DNA of 50,842 nucleotides from an uncultured Muribaculaceae bacterium (GTDB taxonomy: Bacteria > Bacteroidota > Bacteroidia > Bacteroidales > Muribaculaceae), in the NCBI GenBank assembly GCA_910584495.1, contig CAJUAR010000011.1, positions 1 to 50,842 of the forward strand, given 5' to 3'. Positions 42,432 to 50,842 of the stretch are shown here, piece by piece (the stretch's first letter is position 1; each line of letters opens with the position of its first letter). Position numbers and translations under genes: made by a program. The notes below the pieces were generated by a model. The model saw only the letters and a list, made by a program, of their open reading frames with translations. It ran no database searches and was not told the origin of the DNA.

Positions 42432-43562
42432 ATGAACCGTCGCAATTTTATAAAAACCGGCATGTTGGGAGCCTTGATGGCTGCCAGCCCAATATCTATA
42501 TCAGCTCTCGACAGTGCAACAAAACCGAGCACACGCCCCGGACGGCTTAATTTGCGATTCCGCCCCTACGAGCTCAAATTGCGCCATGCTTTTAACCTTG
42601 CCCGCTCGCAGCGCACCACCACCCCCGGTGTGCAAGTGGAAATTGAATATGATGGAATTGTAGGCTACGGCGAAGCTTCCATGCCGCCTTACTTGGGCGA
42701 AAGCGTAAAGTCGGTGACTAATTTTCTCTCCAAACTCGACCTGGGGCAGTTTGCCGACCCTTTCCGCATAGAGGATATTCACGACTATATGGACAGCATC
42801 GCACCCAACGACCGTGCGGCCAAGGCTTCGGTTGATATAGCTCTTCACGACCTTACCGGCAAAATAATGGGACAACCATGGTATAAAATATGGGGCTTGA
42901 ATCCGGAAAAGTGCCCAAATACCTCGTTTACCATCAGCTACGATGCCGATCCCGAAGAAATGCGTCGAAAAATTGAAGAAACAGCACCTTTCAAGGTTGT
43001 TAAGGTGAAAATGGGCGTGGGACACGACAAAGAAACCGTCGAGGCTTTCCGTCGTCATAGCAACACTCCTATATGCGTGGATGCAAACCAAGGTTGGACC
43101 GATAAGGAACAGGCTCTGGACATGTGCCATTGGCTGGCAGAAAATGGCTGTGTGTTCGTGGAGCAACCCTTCGACAAAAAAATGTTCGAAGAGACAGCCT
43201 GGCTGCGCGAACGATCGCCCCTGCCCATAATTGCCGATGAATTTTTGCAGCGTCTGCCCGACGTTCGCCGTGCTGCCGACGCCTACGACGGCATCAACAT
43301 CAAGCTGATGAAAAGCACCGGCATGCACGAAGCATATCAGATGGCAGTCCTCGCTCGAGCTTTGGGAATGAAGGTGATGCTCGGCTGCATGACCGAAACG
43401 AGTTGCGCCACAAGCGCTGCCTCGCAGCTGGCTCCTCTCGCCGATTGGGCCGACCTCGACGGCAACTTGTTAATTGCCAACGATATTTTCGATGGCATGA
43501 AAGTGGTCGACGGCAAAGTTACACCCACCGATCGTCCCGGCATAGGTATTGTTCCCTGTTGA
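42432..43562 (+). CDS. L-Ala-D/L-Glu dipeptide epimerase with Tat-like signal
   Basis: A 376-residue enolase-superfamily enzyme of the dipeptide epimerase group. Catalytic and metal residues are Lys191 and Lys193 (KVKMG), Asp217 (VDANQGW), Glu244 (VEQPFD), Asp269 (IADEFL) and Lys291 (INIKLMK). It interconverts L-Ala-D-Glu and L-Ala-L-Glu in murein peptide use. The N-terminus NRRNFIKTGMLGALMAA carries a twin-arginine motif (RRNFIK), so it is probably exported folded. Neighbours support a periplasmic salvage route. Confidence 0.92.
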   Translation: MNRRNFIKTGMLGALMAASPISISALDSATKPSTRPGRLNLRFRPYELKLRHAFNLARSQRTTTPGVQVEIEYDGIVGYGEASMPPYLGESVKSVTNFLSKLDLGQFADPFRIEDIHDYMDSIAPNDRAAKASVDIALHDLTGKIMGQPWYKIWGLNPEKCPNTSFTISYDADPEEMRRKIEETAPFKVVKVKMGVGHDKETVEAFRRHSNTPICVDANQGWTDKEQALDMCHWLAENGCVFVEQPFDKKMFEETAWLRERSPLPIIADEFLQRLPDVRRAADAYDGINIKLMKSTGMHEAYQMAVLARALGMKVMLGCMTETSCATSAASQLAPLADWADLDGNLLIANDIFDGMKVVDGKVTPTDRPGIGIVPC

Positions 43563-43571
43563 TAATATTGG

Positions 43572-45656
43572 ATGAAAATACAAGCATTTACAAATAATAT
43601 ACTGAAGCACTGCTGCATTGTGGCAGTGCTCTTGTTGCTGCCTGTGGCCACCGTCGCCCAGGTGAATACCGACCAAGTGCTCCGTATAGGGCAGAACGCA
43701 CTCTATTTCGACGACTATATGCTGTCGATTCAGTACTTTAACCAGGCGATAAGCTCCAAACCCTATCTTGCGCAACCTTATTTCTTGAGGGCTGTTGCCA
43801 AATTGAATTTGGAGGACTATCGTGGAGCGGAGGCAGATGCCAACAAAGCGATAGAGCTAAACCCCTTTCTGACCGATGCTTACGAAGTGCGCGGTGTGGC
43901 TCGCCAGAACACAGGGAGGCATCGTCTGGCGGTGGAAGACTACGACCACGCTCTTAAGCTTTTGCCTCGCAATCGTCAACTGCTTTTCAACAAAGCACTT
44001 GCGTTGGCCGACCTCAAGGAATATGGCGAAGCCGCCGCTGTGTTCAACGAAATAGTCCGCTACTATCCCTCGTTTGAAAATGCATATTTGGGACGAGCAC
44101 ATACACTCCTCGCCGAGGGGGACACTGTGGCAGCAAAAGCCGACATCGACAAGGCTCTGAGCCTGAATCAAAACGCCCTCAACGCTTATATTATGCGTGC
44201 CGATATTGCCATCAACTCCGAGGGTGACTACAAGGCTGCTCTCGATGATATTGACCACGCCATAAAGTTGCAACCACGTGCCGCCGGTCTGTATATCAAC
44301 CGTGCATTTTTCCGTTATAAACTCGACAACTATAGCGGAGCCATGGCCGACTACGACTATGCGCTAACAATAGAGCCTTACAACAGTGTGGCTCTTTTCA
44401 ATCGCGGCCTTCTGTTGCTTGAAGTCAATGCCAACGACCTGGCTCTCGATGATTTCAACCGTGTGCTTCAGCTTGATCCGGACGATGTGAGAGCGTATTA
44501 TAACCGTGCTGTAGTATACTCGAACAAAGGTAATTTCAAGGCCGCTGTCGATGATATTTCGCGTGTTATTGCCGAATATCCCGAATTGCCTGGTGCTTTC
44601 TATATGCGCGGCTCGTTCTATAAGAACCTTGGCCAGCTTGCCAAGGCAGAAGCCGACTATAAACACGGCGAAAAGCTTGCCAAGGCTCTCCCGACAGCAG
44701 CCGAGGCCGAAGAAAAGCTTACACAGATGGCTAAGGCAGACGAAAAACATCCTCAGAACCAAGAGAAAAAACACAACGAGGATGGAAATGTCGATGAAAA
44801 GACAGATAATCATGCTGTTGATGCTGCCACGGCACGCCGTTTTGCATCGTTGCTGACTGTGGACAACAACACCGACTTCCGTCAGGAATATAACAATACA
44901 GCCATCCGTGGACGAGTGCAGGACCGCAATCTGAACATCGAAACCGAGCCTATGATGCTCCTTTCGTTCTATTCCTCGCCGACAGAATTGCGAAGGGGCA
45001 CGTATTATATGCGTGAAGTTGACGACCTTAATGCTACTCGTTCGCTACGTTTTGTGCTTGTCATCACAAGCCGTGTGCCGCAGATTGACGAAGGCATGGC
45101 TCAGAAGCATTTCCAGTCCATTGAGTACTACAACAGCTATCTGTCGACACATACACCCCGTCCAATCGACTATATTGGTCGTGCTCTTGATTTTATCACA
45201 GTGCGCGACTACCAGAATGCCATTAGCGATGCAACTAAAGCCATAGACCTTGCTCCCGAACTTGCACTGGCTTATATGGTGAGGGCGCAGGCACGCTATG
45301 GCACCTACTGCCTGGGGCAGGAAAATTCCGAAGGCATGGCGCGTGCTGCTTTGCAGCGCAAATTGCTCGACGACATTGTTGCCGACTACGAACGTGTGAT
45401 CGAACTATCTCCGGCATCGCCCATCGCATGGTATAACAAAGCCAATATCCTCTTTATTCTCGAAGATTTCGATGGTGCGACGAGGGCTTTTACAAAGGCT
45501 ATAGAACTCAAACCTGAATTTGGCGAAGCCTATTTCAACCGCGGTTATATAGCCCTGCGCGACGGTCGTCGTTCCGAAGGTATTGCCGACCTCTCGAAAG
45601 CCGGCGAGCTGGGAATTATTCCGGCATATAATCTGATTAAACGTATTTCGCAATGA
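43572..45656 (+). CDS. Periplasmic TPR-repeat protein
   Basis: A 694-residue protein with a signal peptide (CCIVAVLLLLPVATVAQ). About nine TPR units fill residues 35-375 (for example AYYNRAVVYSNKGNFKAAVDD). A charged linker follows (about 380-420), then a non-repeat domain (about 425-530), then three or more TPR units (540-690: AWYNKANILFILEDFDGATRAF). TPR arrays bind partners; none is evident here. It begins 9 bases after the epimerase stop and overlaps ung by 4 bases. Confidence 0.85.
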   Translation: MKIQAFTNNILKHCCIVAVLLLLPVATVAQVNTDQVLRIGQNALYFDDYMLSIQYFNQAISSKPYLAQPYFLRAVAKLNLEDYRGAEADANKAIELNPFLTDAYEVRGVARQNTGRHRLAVEDYDHALKLLPRNRQLLFNKALALADLKEYGEAAAVFNEIVRYYPSFENAYLGRAHTLLAEGDTVAAKADIDKALSLNQNALNAYIMRADIAINSEGDYKAALDDIDHAIKLQPRAAGLYINRAFFRYKLDNYSGAMADYDYALTIEPYNSVALFNRGLLLLEVNANDLALDDFNRVLQLDPDDVRAYYNRAVVYSNKGNFKAAVDDISRVIAEYPELPGAFYMRGSFYKNLGQLAKAEADYKHGEKLAKALPTAAEAEEKLTQMAKADEKHPQNQEKKHNEDGNVDEKTDNHAVDAATARRFASLLTVDNNTDFRQEYNNTAIRGRVQDRNLNIETEPMMLLSFYSSPTELRRGTYYMREVDDLNATRSLRFVLVITSRVPQIDEGMAQKHFQSIEYYNSYLSTHTPRPIDYIGRALDFITVRDYQNAISDATKAIDLAPELALAYMVRAQARYGTYCLGQENSEGMARAALQRKLLDDIVADYERVIELSPASPIAWYNKANILFILEDFDGATRAFTKAIELKPEFGEAYFNRGYIALRDGRRSEGIADLSKAGELGIIPAYNLIKRISQ

Positions 45657-46324
45657 AAGTGAGGATTGAAAGCGGCTGGCGCGAAGCCCTCGCCGACCAA
45701 TGGAATCAACCATATTTTGCACAGCTTACACAACGCGTCAAAGCCGAATACTGCCGCACGATGGTTTTCCCTCCGGCTCCTAAAATCTTTGCTGCATTCG
45801 ATGCCTGTCCATTCGACCAAGTGAAGGTGGTTATCATCGGACAGGATCCATACCACGGTCCCGGCCAGGCTCATGGTCTTTGTTTTTCTGTGCCCGACGG
45901 CATTGACGTGCCGCCGTCGCTGCAAAATATCTATAAAGAGATGTCTGCCGACCTTGGCGTACCTCTCGACGCAGGACGCAGCGGCAATCTCAGCTATCTT
46001 GCAGCCCAGGGGGTGTTGTTGCTCAACTCCACACTCACCGTCGAGGCTCATCGTCCTGCAAGCCATCAAGCCTTAGGCTGGCAGACACTCACCGATGCCG
46101 CCATCAAAGCTCTCAGCGACAAGCGACAAGGAATTGTCTTTCTTCTCTGGGGCTCGTATGCCATCAGAAAAGCGGAACTCATCGACGGCACCAAGCATCT
46201 GATTCTTACCGCTCCTCATCCGTCGCCGCTCTCGGCCTACCGAGGTTTTTTCGGCTGTCGCCATTTCAGCAAGGCAAATCAATATCTTGAGGAACAGGGA
46301 AAACAACCTATAAAATGGCTTTGA
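45653..46324 (+). CDS. ung: Uracil-DNA glycosylase, family 1
   Basis: A 223-residue family-1 UDG. The water-activating loop GQDPYHG holds Asp65, the uracil pocket includes LLNSTLTVE, and the minor-groove loop is APHPSPLSAYRGFFGC with His189. It removes uracil from DNA. It overlaps the TPR gene by 4 bases and the next gene by 10. Standard length and complete. Confidence 0.97.
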   Translation: MKVRIESGWREALADQWNQPYFAQLTQRVKAEYCRTMVFPPAPKIFAAFDACPFDQVKVVIIGQDPYHGPGQAHGLCFSVPDGIDVPPSLQNIYKEMSADLGVPLDAGRSGNLSYLAAQGVLLLNSTLTVEAHRPASHQALGWQTLTDAAIKALSDKRQGIVFLLWGSYAIRKAELIDGTKHLILTAPHPSPLSAYRGFFGCRHFSKANQYLEEQGKQPIKWL

Positions 46325-47574
46325 GAAGCTTAGTGGCATCTATATTGCTCGTGTCGACAGTGCTGGCCGTTGCCGCCGTTGATACGATGACCGGTATTTT
46401 CGATGAAAAAATCAAGTCGCTGCAAGTGCGTGTCGATGGCGACGACTTTGCAATGCCGGTGTATGTGCTTGGTTCTGCCGACCAAATTCGCATTGCGTTC
46501 GACCATCTCGACGAAGACCGTCAGTTCTTCCGCTACTCTTTGACACATTGCAATGCCAACTGGTCACCTTCGGGGCTTATGGAGAGCGAGTTTCTCGATG
46601 GGTTCAACGAAGGCACCATCGACAACTATCAATTCTCCGGTCCTACGACGGTGCACTATGTCCACTACGAGTTTACCATACCCAATGACCTGGTGGCTCC
46701 AAAAGTGTCGGGCAATTATCTTTTGAAAATTTATCGAGAAAACGATTCTGACAACGTTCTTCTGCAATGCCGTTTCATGGTGAGCGAAGCCACGGCACGA
46801 CTTGGAATGAGTGCTTCGGCACAGACAGATATTGATTACAACAAAAGTCACCAGCAGGTTAATGTGATGCTCGACATTGACGATGCCGGAGTGGAAGACC
46901 CTTTCAACGACCTTTTGCTTGTTGTCGGACAGAACGGACGTCTCGACAGCGAGGTGTCGGTTCGCCATCCGCTGCGTATGTCCGGTTCGGTTCTCTACTA
47001 TGAACATCTGCAGCCACTTATTTTTGAAGCCGGAAATGAGTATCGACGTTTCGAAACGGTGAGCGACAGCTATCCCGGCATGGGCGTGGCCGAAATCAAT
47101 TATTTCGACCCTTACTACCATTACAGTCTTTACACCGACCAAGCGCGCAAAGACTTGAACTACAGCTATGACCAGACACAGCATGGCCGTTACTTCGTGC
47201 GCGAATATAATTCGGCCGACAGCAACACAGAAGCCGACTACGGAGTGGTGCACTTCTCGCTGGAACTGCCGGATATGCCGGGAACCATGATATTTCTCGA
47301 TGGTGATTTCACTCAACGTCGTTTCGATGACAATGCCCGGATGACTTTCAATCCTGCCACCGGCCTTTGGGAACGAGCAATGCTTCTTAAACAAGGAGCA
47401 TATAACTATCAGTATCTTGTTGTGCCTCCCGGTGCGCGAAGGGGATATACAGCCCAAATAGAAGGCGATAAATTTCAAACAGTCAACGAGTACCAAGTAC
47501 GCGTCTATCATCGCCGTCGTGGCGAACGCTATGACCGTCTGATAGGTACTGCCTCGGTACGAAATGATTTATAG
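46315..47574 (+). CDS. T9SS-plug-family protein (former DUF5103)
   Basis: A 419-residue secreted protein with a signal peptide (LRSLVASILLVSTVLAVAA). The sequence fits the family once called DUF5103: IKSLQVRVDGDDFAMPVYVLGS, YSLTHCNANWSPSGLMESEFLDGFNEG near the front, and an Ig-like end (AYNYQYLVVP). In Flavobacterium a member of this family plugs the type IX secretion translocon from the periplasm. No T9SS gene is in this window, so the role here is open. It overlaps ung by 10 bases. Confidence 0.82.
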   Translation: MALRSLVASILLVSTVLAVAAVDTMTGIFDEKIKSLQVRVDGDDFAMPVYVLGSADQIRIAFDHLDEDRQFFRYSLTHCNANWSPSGLMESEFLDGFNEGTIDNYQFSGPTTVHYVHYEFTIPNDLVAPKVSGNYLLKIYRENDSDNVLLQCRFMVSEATARLGMSASAQTDIDYNKSHQQVNVMLDIDDAGVEDPFNDLLLVVGQNGRLDSEVSVRHPLRMSGSVLYYEHLQPLIFEAGNEYRRFETVSDSYPGMGVAEINYFDPYYHYSLYTDQARKDLNYSYDQTQHGRYFVREYNSADSNTEADYGVVHFSLELPDMPGTMIFLDGDFTQRRFDDNARMTFNPATGLWERAMLLKQGAYNYQYLVVPPGARRGYTAQIEGDKFQTVNEYQVRVYHRRRGERYDRLIGTASVRNDL

Positions 47575-47585
47575 AAGATTCAAGA

Positions 47586-47617
47586 TTTGGGATAATGAAA
47601 TTTTTGACATATCTTTG
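47586..47617 (+). promoter_or_regulatory. Promoter of the Rpn-type nuclease gene
   Basis: TTTG (47586-47589), 20 bp, then TATCTTTG (47610-47617). The start would be near 47621, with a leader of about 25 bases. Confidence 0.85.
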
Positions 47618-47645
47618 TAGAAAATAAGAATACAGGTTTTTAGGC

Positions 47646-48647
47646 ATGGCACAAGAGAATACGTATATCCGTTTTGACTGGGCAATGAAGCACATGCTCA
47701 GAGACAAAAGTAACTTCGGTATTCTGGAAGGATTTATTTCCGTACTTTTAGGAGAAGAAGTCAAAATAGTCGAACTTCTCGAAAGTGAATCCAATCAGGA
47801 TTCTGAATATGACAAATTTAATCGGGTGGACATAAAGGCCAAAAACAGCAAAGGTCATCTCATAATAGTGGAGGTTCAGCTCACCCGACAGCTTTATTAT
47901 CTCCAAAGGATTCTCTATGGTACCTGTAAGGCCATTACCGAGCACATCAATATCGGCGATAAATACGACCAGGTGAAGAAAGTGTATTCCATCAGTATTC
48001 TTTACTGTGACTATGGCCAGGGTGATGACTATGTCTATCATGGACAAACTCGCTTCAAGGGTATACACACAGGAAACGACCTGTTGGTGAATATGAAAGA
48101 GGATGGCGTAATTGTTCCTCATCTTCCTCGCGAGGTATTCCCGGAATATTATCTGGTGCGTGTCAATGTCTACGATAAGTTGCCTGAGACTCCATTGGAT
48201 GAGTGGATGACATATCTCAAAACCGGTAAAGTGAAAGATAACACACGTACGCCGGGTCTGCAGGAAGTGAAAAAGAAATTGCAGTATTTATCGATGTCGC
48301 CCAAGGAGCGACGGGCCTACGAAGAACACATGGATGCAATAATGGTTCAGAACGATGTGCTCGACACTGCCAGAGACGAAGGTTTTGCCGAAGGGAAAGA
48401 AGAGGGCCGTGCAGAGGGCCGTGCAGAGGGCCGTGCAGAGGGCCGTGCAGAGGGCCGAGCAGAAGGCCGTGCAGAGGGCCGAGCAGAAGGCCGAGCAGAA
48501 GGCCGAGCAGAAGGCCGAGCAGAAGGCATAACAAGCGTTGCAAGGAATATGATTGACACAGGCATGGACAATGAAACGATAGGAAAAGTTACAGGCCTGT
48601 CAATTATGGAAATTGAAAACATCAGGAAAACGATAATTAAGCCTTAA
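47646..48647 (+). CDS. Rpn-family PD-(D/E)XK nuclease with EGRA repeat
   Basis: A 333-residue protein of the Rpn/transposase_31-like group. The nuclease core shows Asp62 (NRVDIKAKN) and Glu76-Val-Gln78 (IIVEVQLTRQ), the D-ExQ form of the PD-(D/E)XK site. Rpn proteins promote RecA-independent recombination and, in recent work, act in phage defence. Residues 253-292 are exactly ten EGRA units. The end (NETIGKVTGLSIMEIENIRK) is the usual helical tail of the family. It has its own promoter and a slightly different, less C-rich codon use than its neighbours, consistent with transfer. Confidence 0.88.
   Translation: MAQENTYIRFDWAMKHMLRDKSNFGILEGFISVLLGEEVKIVELLESESNQDSEYDKFNRVDIKAKNSKGHLIIVEVQLTRQLYYLQRILYGTCKAITEHINIGDKYDQVKKVYSISILYCDYGQGDDYVYHGQTRFKGIHTGNDLLVNMKEDGVIVPHLPREVFPEYYLVRVNVYDKLPETPLDEWMTYLKTGKVKDNTRTPGLQEVKKKLQYLSMSPKERRAYEEHMDAIMVQNDVLDTARDEGFAEGKEEGRAEGRAEGRAEGRAEGRAEGRAEGRAEGRAEGRAEGRAEGITSVARNMIDTGMDNETIGKVTGLSIMEIENIRKTIIKP
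48402..48521 (+). repeat. Ten 12-bp tandem repeats inside the Rpn gene
   Basis: Ten in-frame copies of GAGGGCCGTGCA and variants. Units 1-4 are identical; units 5 and 7 are GAGGGCCGAGCA, unit 6 is GAAGGCCGTGCA, and units 8-10 are GAAGGCCGAGCA. An eleventh partial unit follows. Gain or loss of units changes the protein by four residues without a frameshift. Confidence 0.95.
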
Positions 48648-48662
48648 TATAGGGCAGGGCAT

Positions 48663-48682
48663 AGTTCCCAAAACAGGGAACT
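48663..48682 (+). other. Small hairpin upstream of fbp
   Basis: AGTTCCC (48663-48669) pairs with GGGAACT (48676-48682) over a six-base loop, 14 bases before the fbp start. There is no T tract. It might affect translation of fbp or end the Rpn mRNA. Confidence 0.4.
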
Positions 48683-48696
48683 GATAAATTTGAAGC

Positions 48697-50694
48697 ATGA
48701 TACCACAGCATATACACTATTCGACGGTTGAATTAAAAAAGGAGTTGCGCTATTTGCAATTGCTTTCGCGCACTTTTCCTACAACGGCCGTGGCAAGTAC
48801 AGAGATAATTAATCTGGAGGCCATTATGAACCTCCCCAAAGGCACAGAACACTTTCTGACAGATATTCATGGAGAGTATGAGGCCTTCCAGCATGTTCTC
48901 AAAAACGCCTCAGGCACCGTCAAACGCAAGGTAAACGAGATCTTTGGCAATAATCTGCGCGAATCAGAAAAAAAAGCCTTGTGTACGCTCATCTATTACC
49001 CGTCGGAGAAGTTGCAGTTGGTCAAGCAAGAGGAACCCGACCTCAACGAGTGGTACGAAGTGACGCTTAATCGTCTGGTGAAGGTATGCCGACGAGTGTC
49101 GTCGAAATATACTCGTTCCAAGGTTAACAAGGCCTTGCCCAAGGATTTCAGCTACATCATTCAAGAGTTGCTCCACGGCTCGGAGGACGATCCCAACCAG
49201 AGTGCATATTATAATCGCATCATCTCCACTATTGTTTATACACGCCGGGCCGACGCGTTCATCATCGAGATGTGCCGCCTCATCCAACGTCTGGCCATCG
49301 ACAGTCTGCACATTGTCGGCGATATCTACGACCGCGGCCCCGGGGCACATATCATAATGGATACGCTGTGCAGTTTTCATAATGTGGATATACAGTGGGG
49401 CAACCACGATGTGCTGTGGATGGGGGCTTTTGCCGGTAACGATGCCTCGATAGCCAATGTGCTCCGCATATCGCTCCGCTACGGTAACCTCGACACCCTC
49501 GAGGAGGGGTATGGACTTAACATGCTGCCACTTGCCACGTTCGCGATGGATACATATAGCGACAGCGATATTTCTATCTATGAGCCTAAAATCAACAATG
49601 TCAAGCGCATCTATACCGATAAGGAAAAACGCATCATTGCCCAGATGCACAAGGCCGTGTGCGTGCTGCAGTGGAAGCTCGAGGGGCAGATGGTGAGGAA
49701 GCATCCGGAATATGGCATGGACGACCGCTCGATGCTCGACCGCGTGGACTGGCACAAGGGCACGATAGAAATCGAAGGCAAGTGTCTGCCGCTGTGCGAC
49801 ACTGATTTCCCCACTGTCGATCCTTCCAATCCTACAAAATTGACTCCGGAGGAGGAAAAACTGGTTGCGCACCTTCATGCCTCGTTCACTAACAATGAGA
49901 AGCTTATGAAGCACGTGGAGTGTCTGCTGCGCCATGGGTCGATGTATCTGTCGGTCAACGGCAACCTTATGTTTCATGCCTCTATACCGCTCACTGCCGA
50001 TGGCGCTTTTCGCACGGTTCGTGTCATGGGCGAGGACTTTGCTGGCAGCGCATTGCTCGACCGCATCGACACTGTGATACAAACGGCTTGTCGCCATAAC
50101 GCCGACATTCCCGACCGAGAAGAGTCGGTCGACTATATGTGGTATTTGTGGTGTGGCCCTGATTCGCCCTTGTTCGACAAATCGAAGATGGCCACATTCG
50201 AACGCTATCTCATCGATGATGCTCAGACACATCACGAAGAAAAGGGTGCATACTATACACTTAGCAACAACGAGGCTGTCTGCGACATGATATTAGAGGA
50301 ATTCGGTCTGCCGGTCGAAGGATCGCATATTATCAACGGTCATGTGCCTGTCAAAACAATCAAGGGCGAGAACCCGGTTAAAGCCGGCGGCAAACGTCTG
50401 GTAATCGACGGAGGTTTTTCCAAGGCTTATCAATCTCAGACGGGCATAGCCGGCTATACGCTGGTCTACCATTCCCGCGGTTTCCAGCTTGTGCAGCACG
50501 AGCCTTTCGAATCGCAGCAGAAAGCAATTGAAGAAGGACAGGACATCATTTCTAACACTGTGCTGAACGAATATAACGAACGACGTCTTATGGTGCGCGA
50601 CACCGACCAGGGCAAGATTTTGGCAGGGCAGGTAAGCGACCTCGATAAGCTGCTGGCTGCCTATCGTCGGGGTCTTATAAAGGAAGATAATTGA
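48697..50694 (+). CDS. fbp: Fructose-1,6-bisphosphatase, class III
   Basis: A 665-residue class III FBPase with a metallophosphatase fold, unlike class I enzymes. Metal ligands are Asp56 and His58 (LTDIHGEYEAF), Asp209, Asp212 and Arg213 (GDIYDRGP), and Asn236, His237 and Asp238 (WGNHDVLW). The C-terminal part includes INGHVPVKTIKGENPVKAGG and YTLVYHSRGFQL. It removes the 1-phosphate of fructose-1,6-bisphosphate in gluconeogenesis. Length is usual for Bacteroidetes and Firmicutes members. No promoter of its own is evident, so it may be read through from the Rpn gene. Confidence 0.96.
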   Translation: MIPQHIHYSTVELKKELRYLQLLSRTFPTTAVASTEIINLEAIMNLPKGTEHFLTDIHGEYEAFQHVLKNASGTVKRKVNEIFGNNLRESEKKALCTLIYYPSEKLQLVKQEEPDLNEWYEVTLNRLVKVCRRVSSKYTRSKVNKALPKDFSYIIQELLHGSEDDPNQSAYYNRIISTIVYTRRADAFIIEMCRLIQRLAIDSLHIVGDIYDRGPGAHIIMDTLCSFHNVDIQWGNHDVLWMGAFAGNDASIANVLRISLRYGNLDTLEEGYGLNMLPLATFAMDTYSDSDISIYEPKINNVKRIYTDKEKRIIAQMHKAVCVLQWKLEGQMVRKHPEYGMDDRSMLDRVDWHKGTIEIEGKCLPLCDTDFPTVDPSNPTKLTPEEEKLVAHLHASFTNNEKLMKHVECLLRHGSMYLSVNGNLMFHASIPLTADGAFRTVRVMGEDFAGSALLDRIDTVIQTACRHNADIPDREESVDYMWYLWCGPDSPLFDKSKMATFERYLIDDAQTHHEEKGAYYTLSNNEAVCDMILEEFGLPVEGSHIINGHVPVKTIKGENPVKAGGKRLVIDGGFSKAYQSQTGIAGYTLVYHSRGFQLVQHEPFESQQKAIEEGQDIISNTVLNEYNERRLMVRDTDQGKILAGQVSDLDKLLAAYRRGLIKEDN

Positions 50695-50730
50695 ATTTAA
50701 GACGCAAAGATGCATTTTTAACACCAAAGA

Positions 50731-50763
50731 TTTCCATAATAGTGTAAAAAAATGCTAACTTTG
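50731..50763 (+). promoter_or_regulatory. Promoter for a gene beyond the window
   Basis: TAACTTTG at 50756-50763 fits TAnnTTTG, with TTTC at 50731-50734 lying 21 bp upstream. About 80 bases of leader follow with no start of a recognisable gene before the window ends. Confidence 0.6.
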
Positions 50764-50842
50764 CCCCTAAATAAACCAATTATACACCATAATACCTCAA
50801 ATTCGCAGCCAATCCGTTTGCTCGAACCGATTTAATTGTTAC

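Noticed and set aside
48402..48521. CRISPR-like repeat
   Set aside because: Units are 12 bp, contiguous, in frame and without spacers.
47748..48622. Minus-strand frames across the Rpn gene, including one built of repeated Ala-Arg-Pro-Ser units
   Set aside because: They are the antisense reading of the 12-bp repeat.

Overview
The window reads as chromosomal DNA of a Bacteroidales bacterium, most likely a gut Muribaculaceae-type organism (family level is inference). Reasons: promoters match the Bacteroidetes pattern TTTG/19-21 bp/TAnnTTTG; start codons are preceded by A-rich leaders rather than Shine-Dalgarno sequences; complex I lacks NuoEFG and has a fused NuoCD; cydAB is preceded by a DUF4492 gene; and several families are typical of the phylum (DUF1599, DUF3575, the T9SS-plug family, class III FBPase, BT_3928-like).

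Layout. 1-1190: the 3' part of tRNA-Pro(CGG), a MazEF-type toxin-antitoxin pair, and an odd array of short hairpins. 1194-8497 (minus): eight tightly packed genes, from an outer-membrane-type protein through DUF1599, a DoxX/MauE-thioredoxin-like protein, YitT, DUF4492 and cytochrome bd (CydA, CydB) to YigZ. 9026-12999 (plus): a large coiled-coil surface lipoprotein and an OmpA-family protein, bracketed by two inverted copies of a ~140-154 bp palindromic element. 13424-30557 (plus): a 17 kb bioenergetic superoperon in which the whole F1Fo ATP synthase set (atpDCBEFHAG) lies inside the complex I operon, between nuoH and nuoI. 30623-33155: an LTA-synthase-like sulfatase-fold enzyme and exonuclease III. 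33479-38041: a PpiD/SurA-like chaperone (minus), an acyl-ACP thioesterase (plus) and a DUF3575/Mfa2-like lipoprotein pair (minus). 38197-47574 (plus): acyl-CoA synthetase, a murein-peptide module (transglutaminase, NlpC/P60, Tat-type dipeptide epimerase), a TPR protein, uracil-DNA glycosylase and a T9SS-plug-like protein. 47646-50694: an Rpn-type nuclease with a 10-unit EGRA repeat and class III fructose-1,6-bisphosphatase.

Together the genes describe a compact respiratory chain (an electron-input-module-less complex I, a bd oxidase and a proton-type ATP synthase) plus envelope maintenance and peptidoglycan salvage. The most unusual features are the nested nuo-atp-nuo operon, the paired palindromic elements, the hairpin array after mazF, a within-gene codon-usage break in the large lipoprotein, and two promoters so close to start codons that the mRNAs should be almost leaderless.
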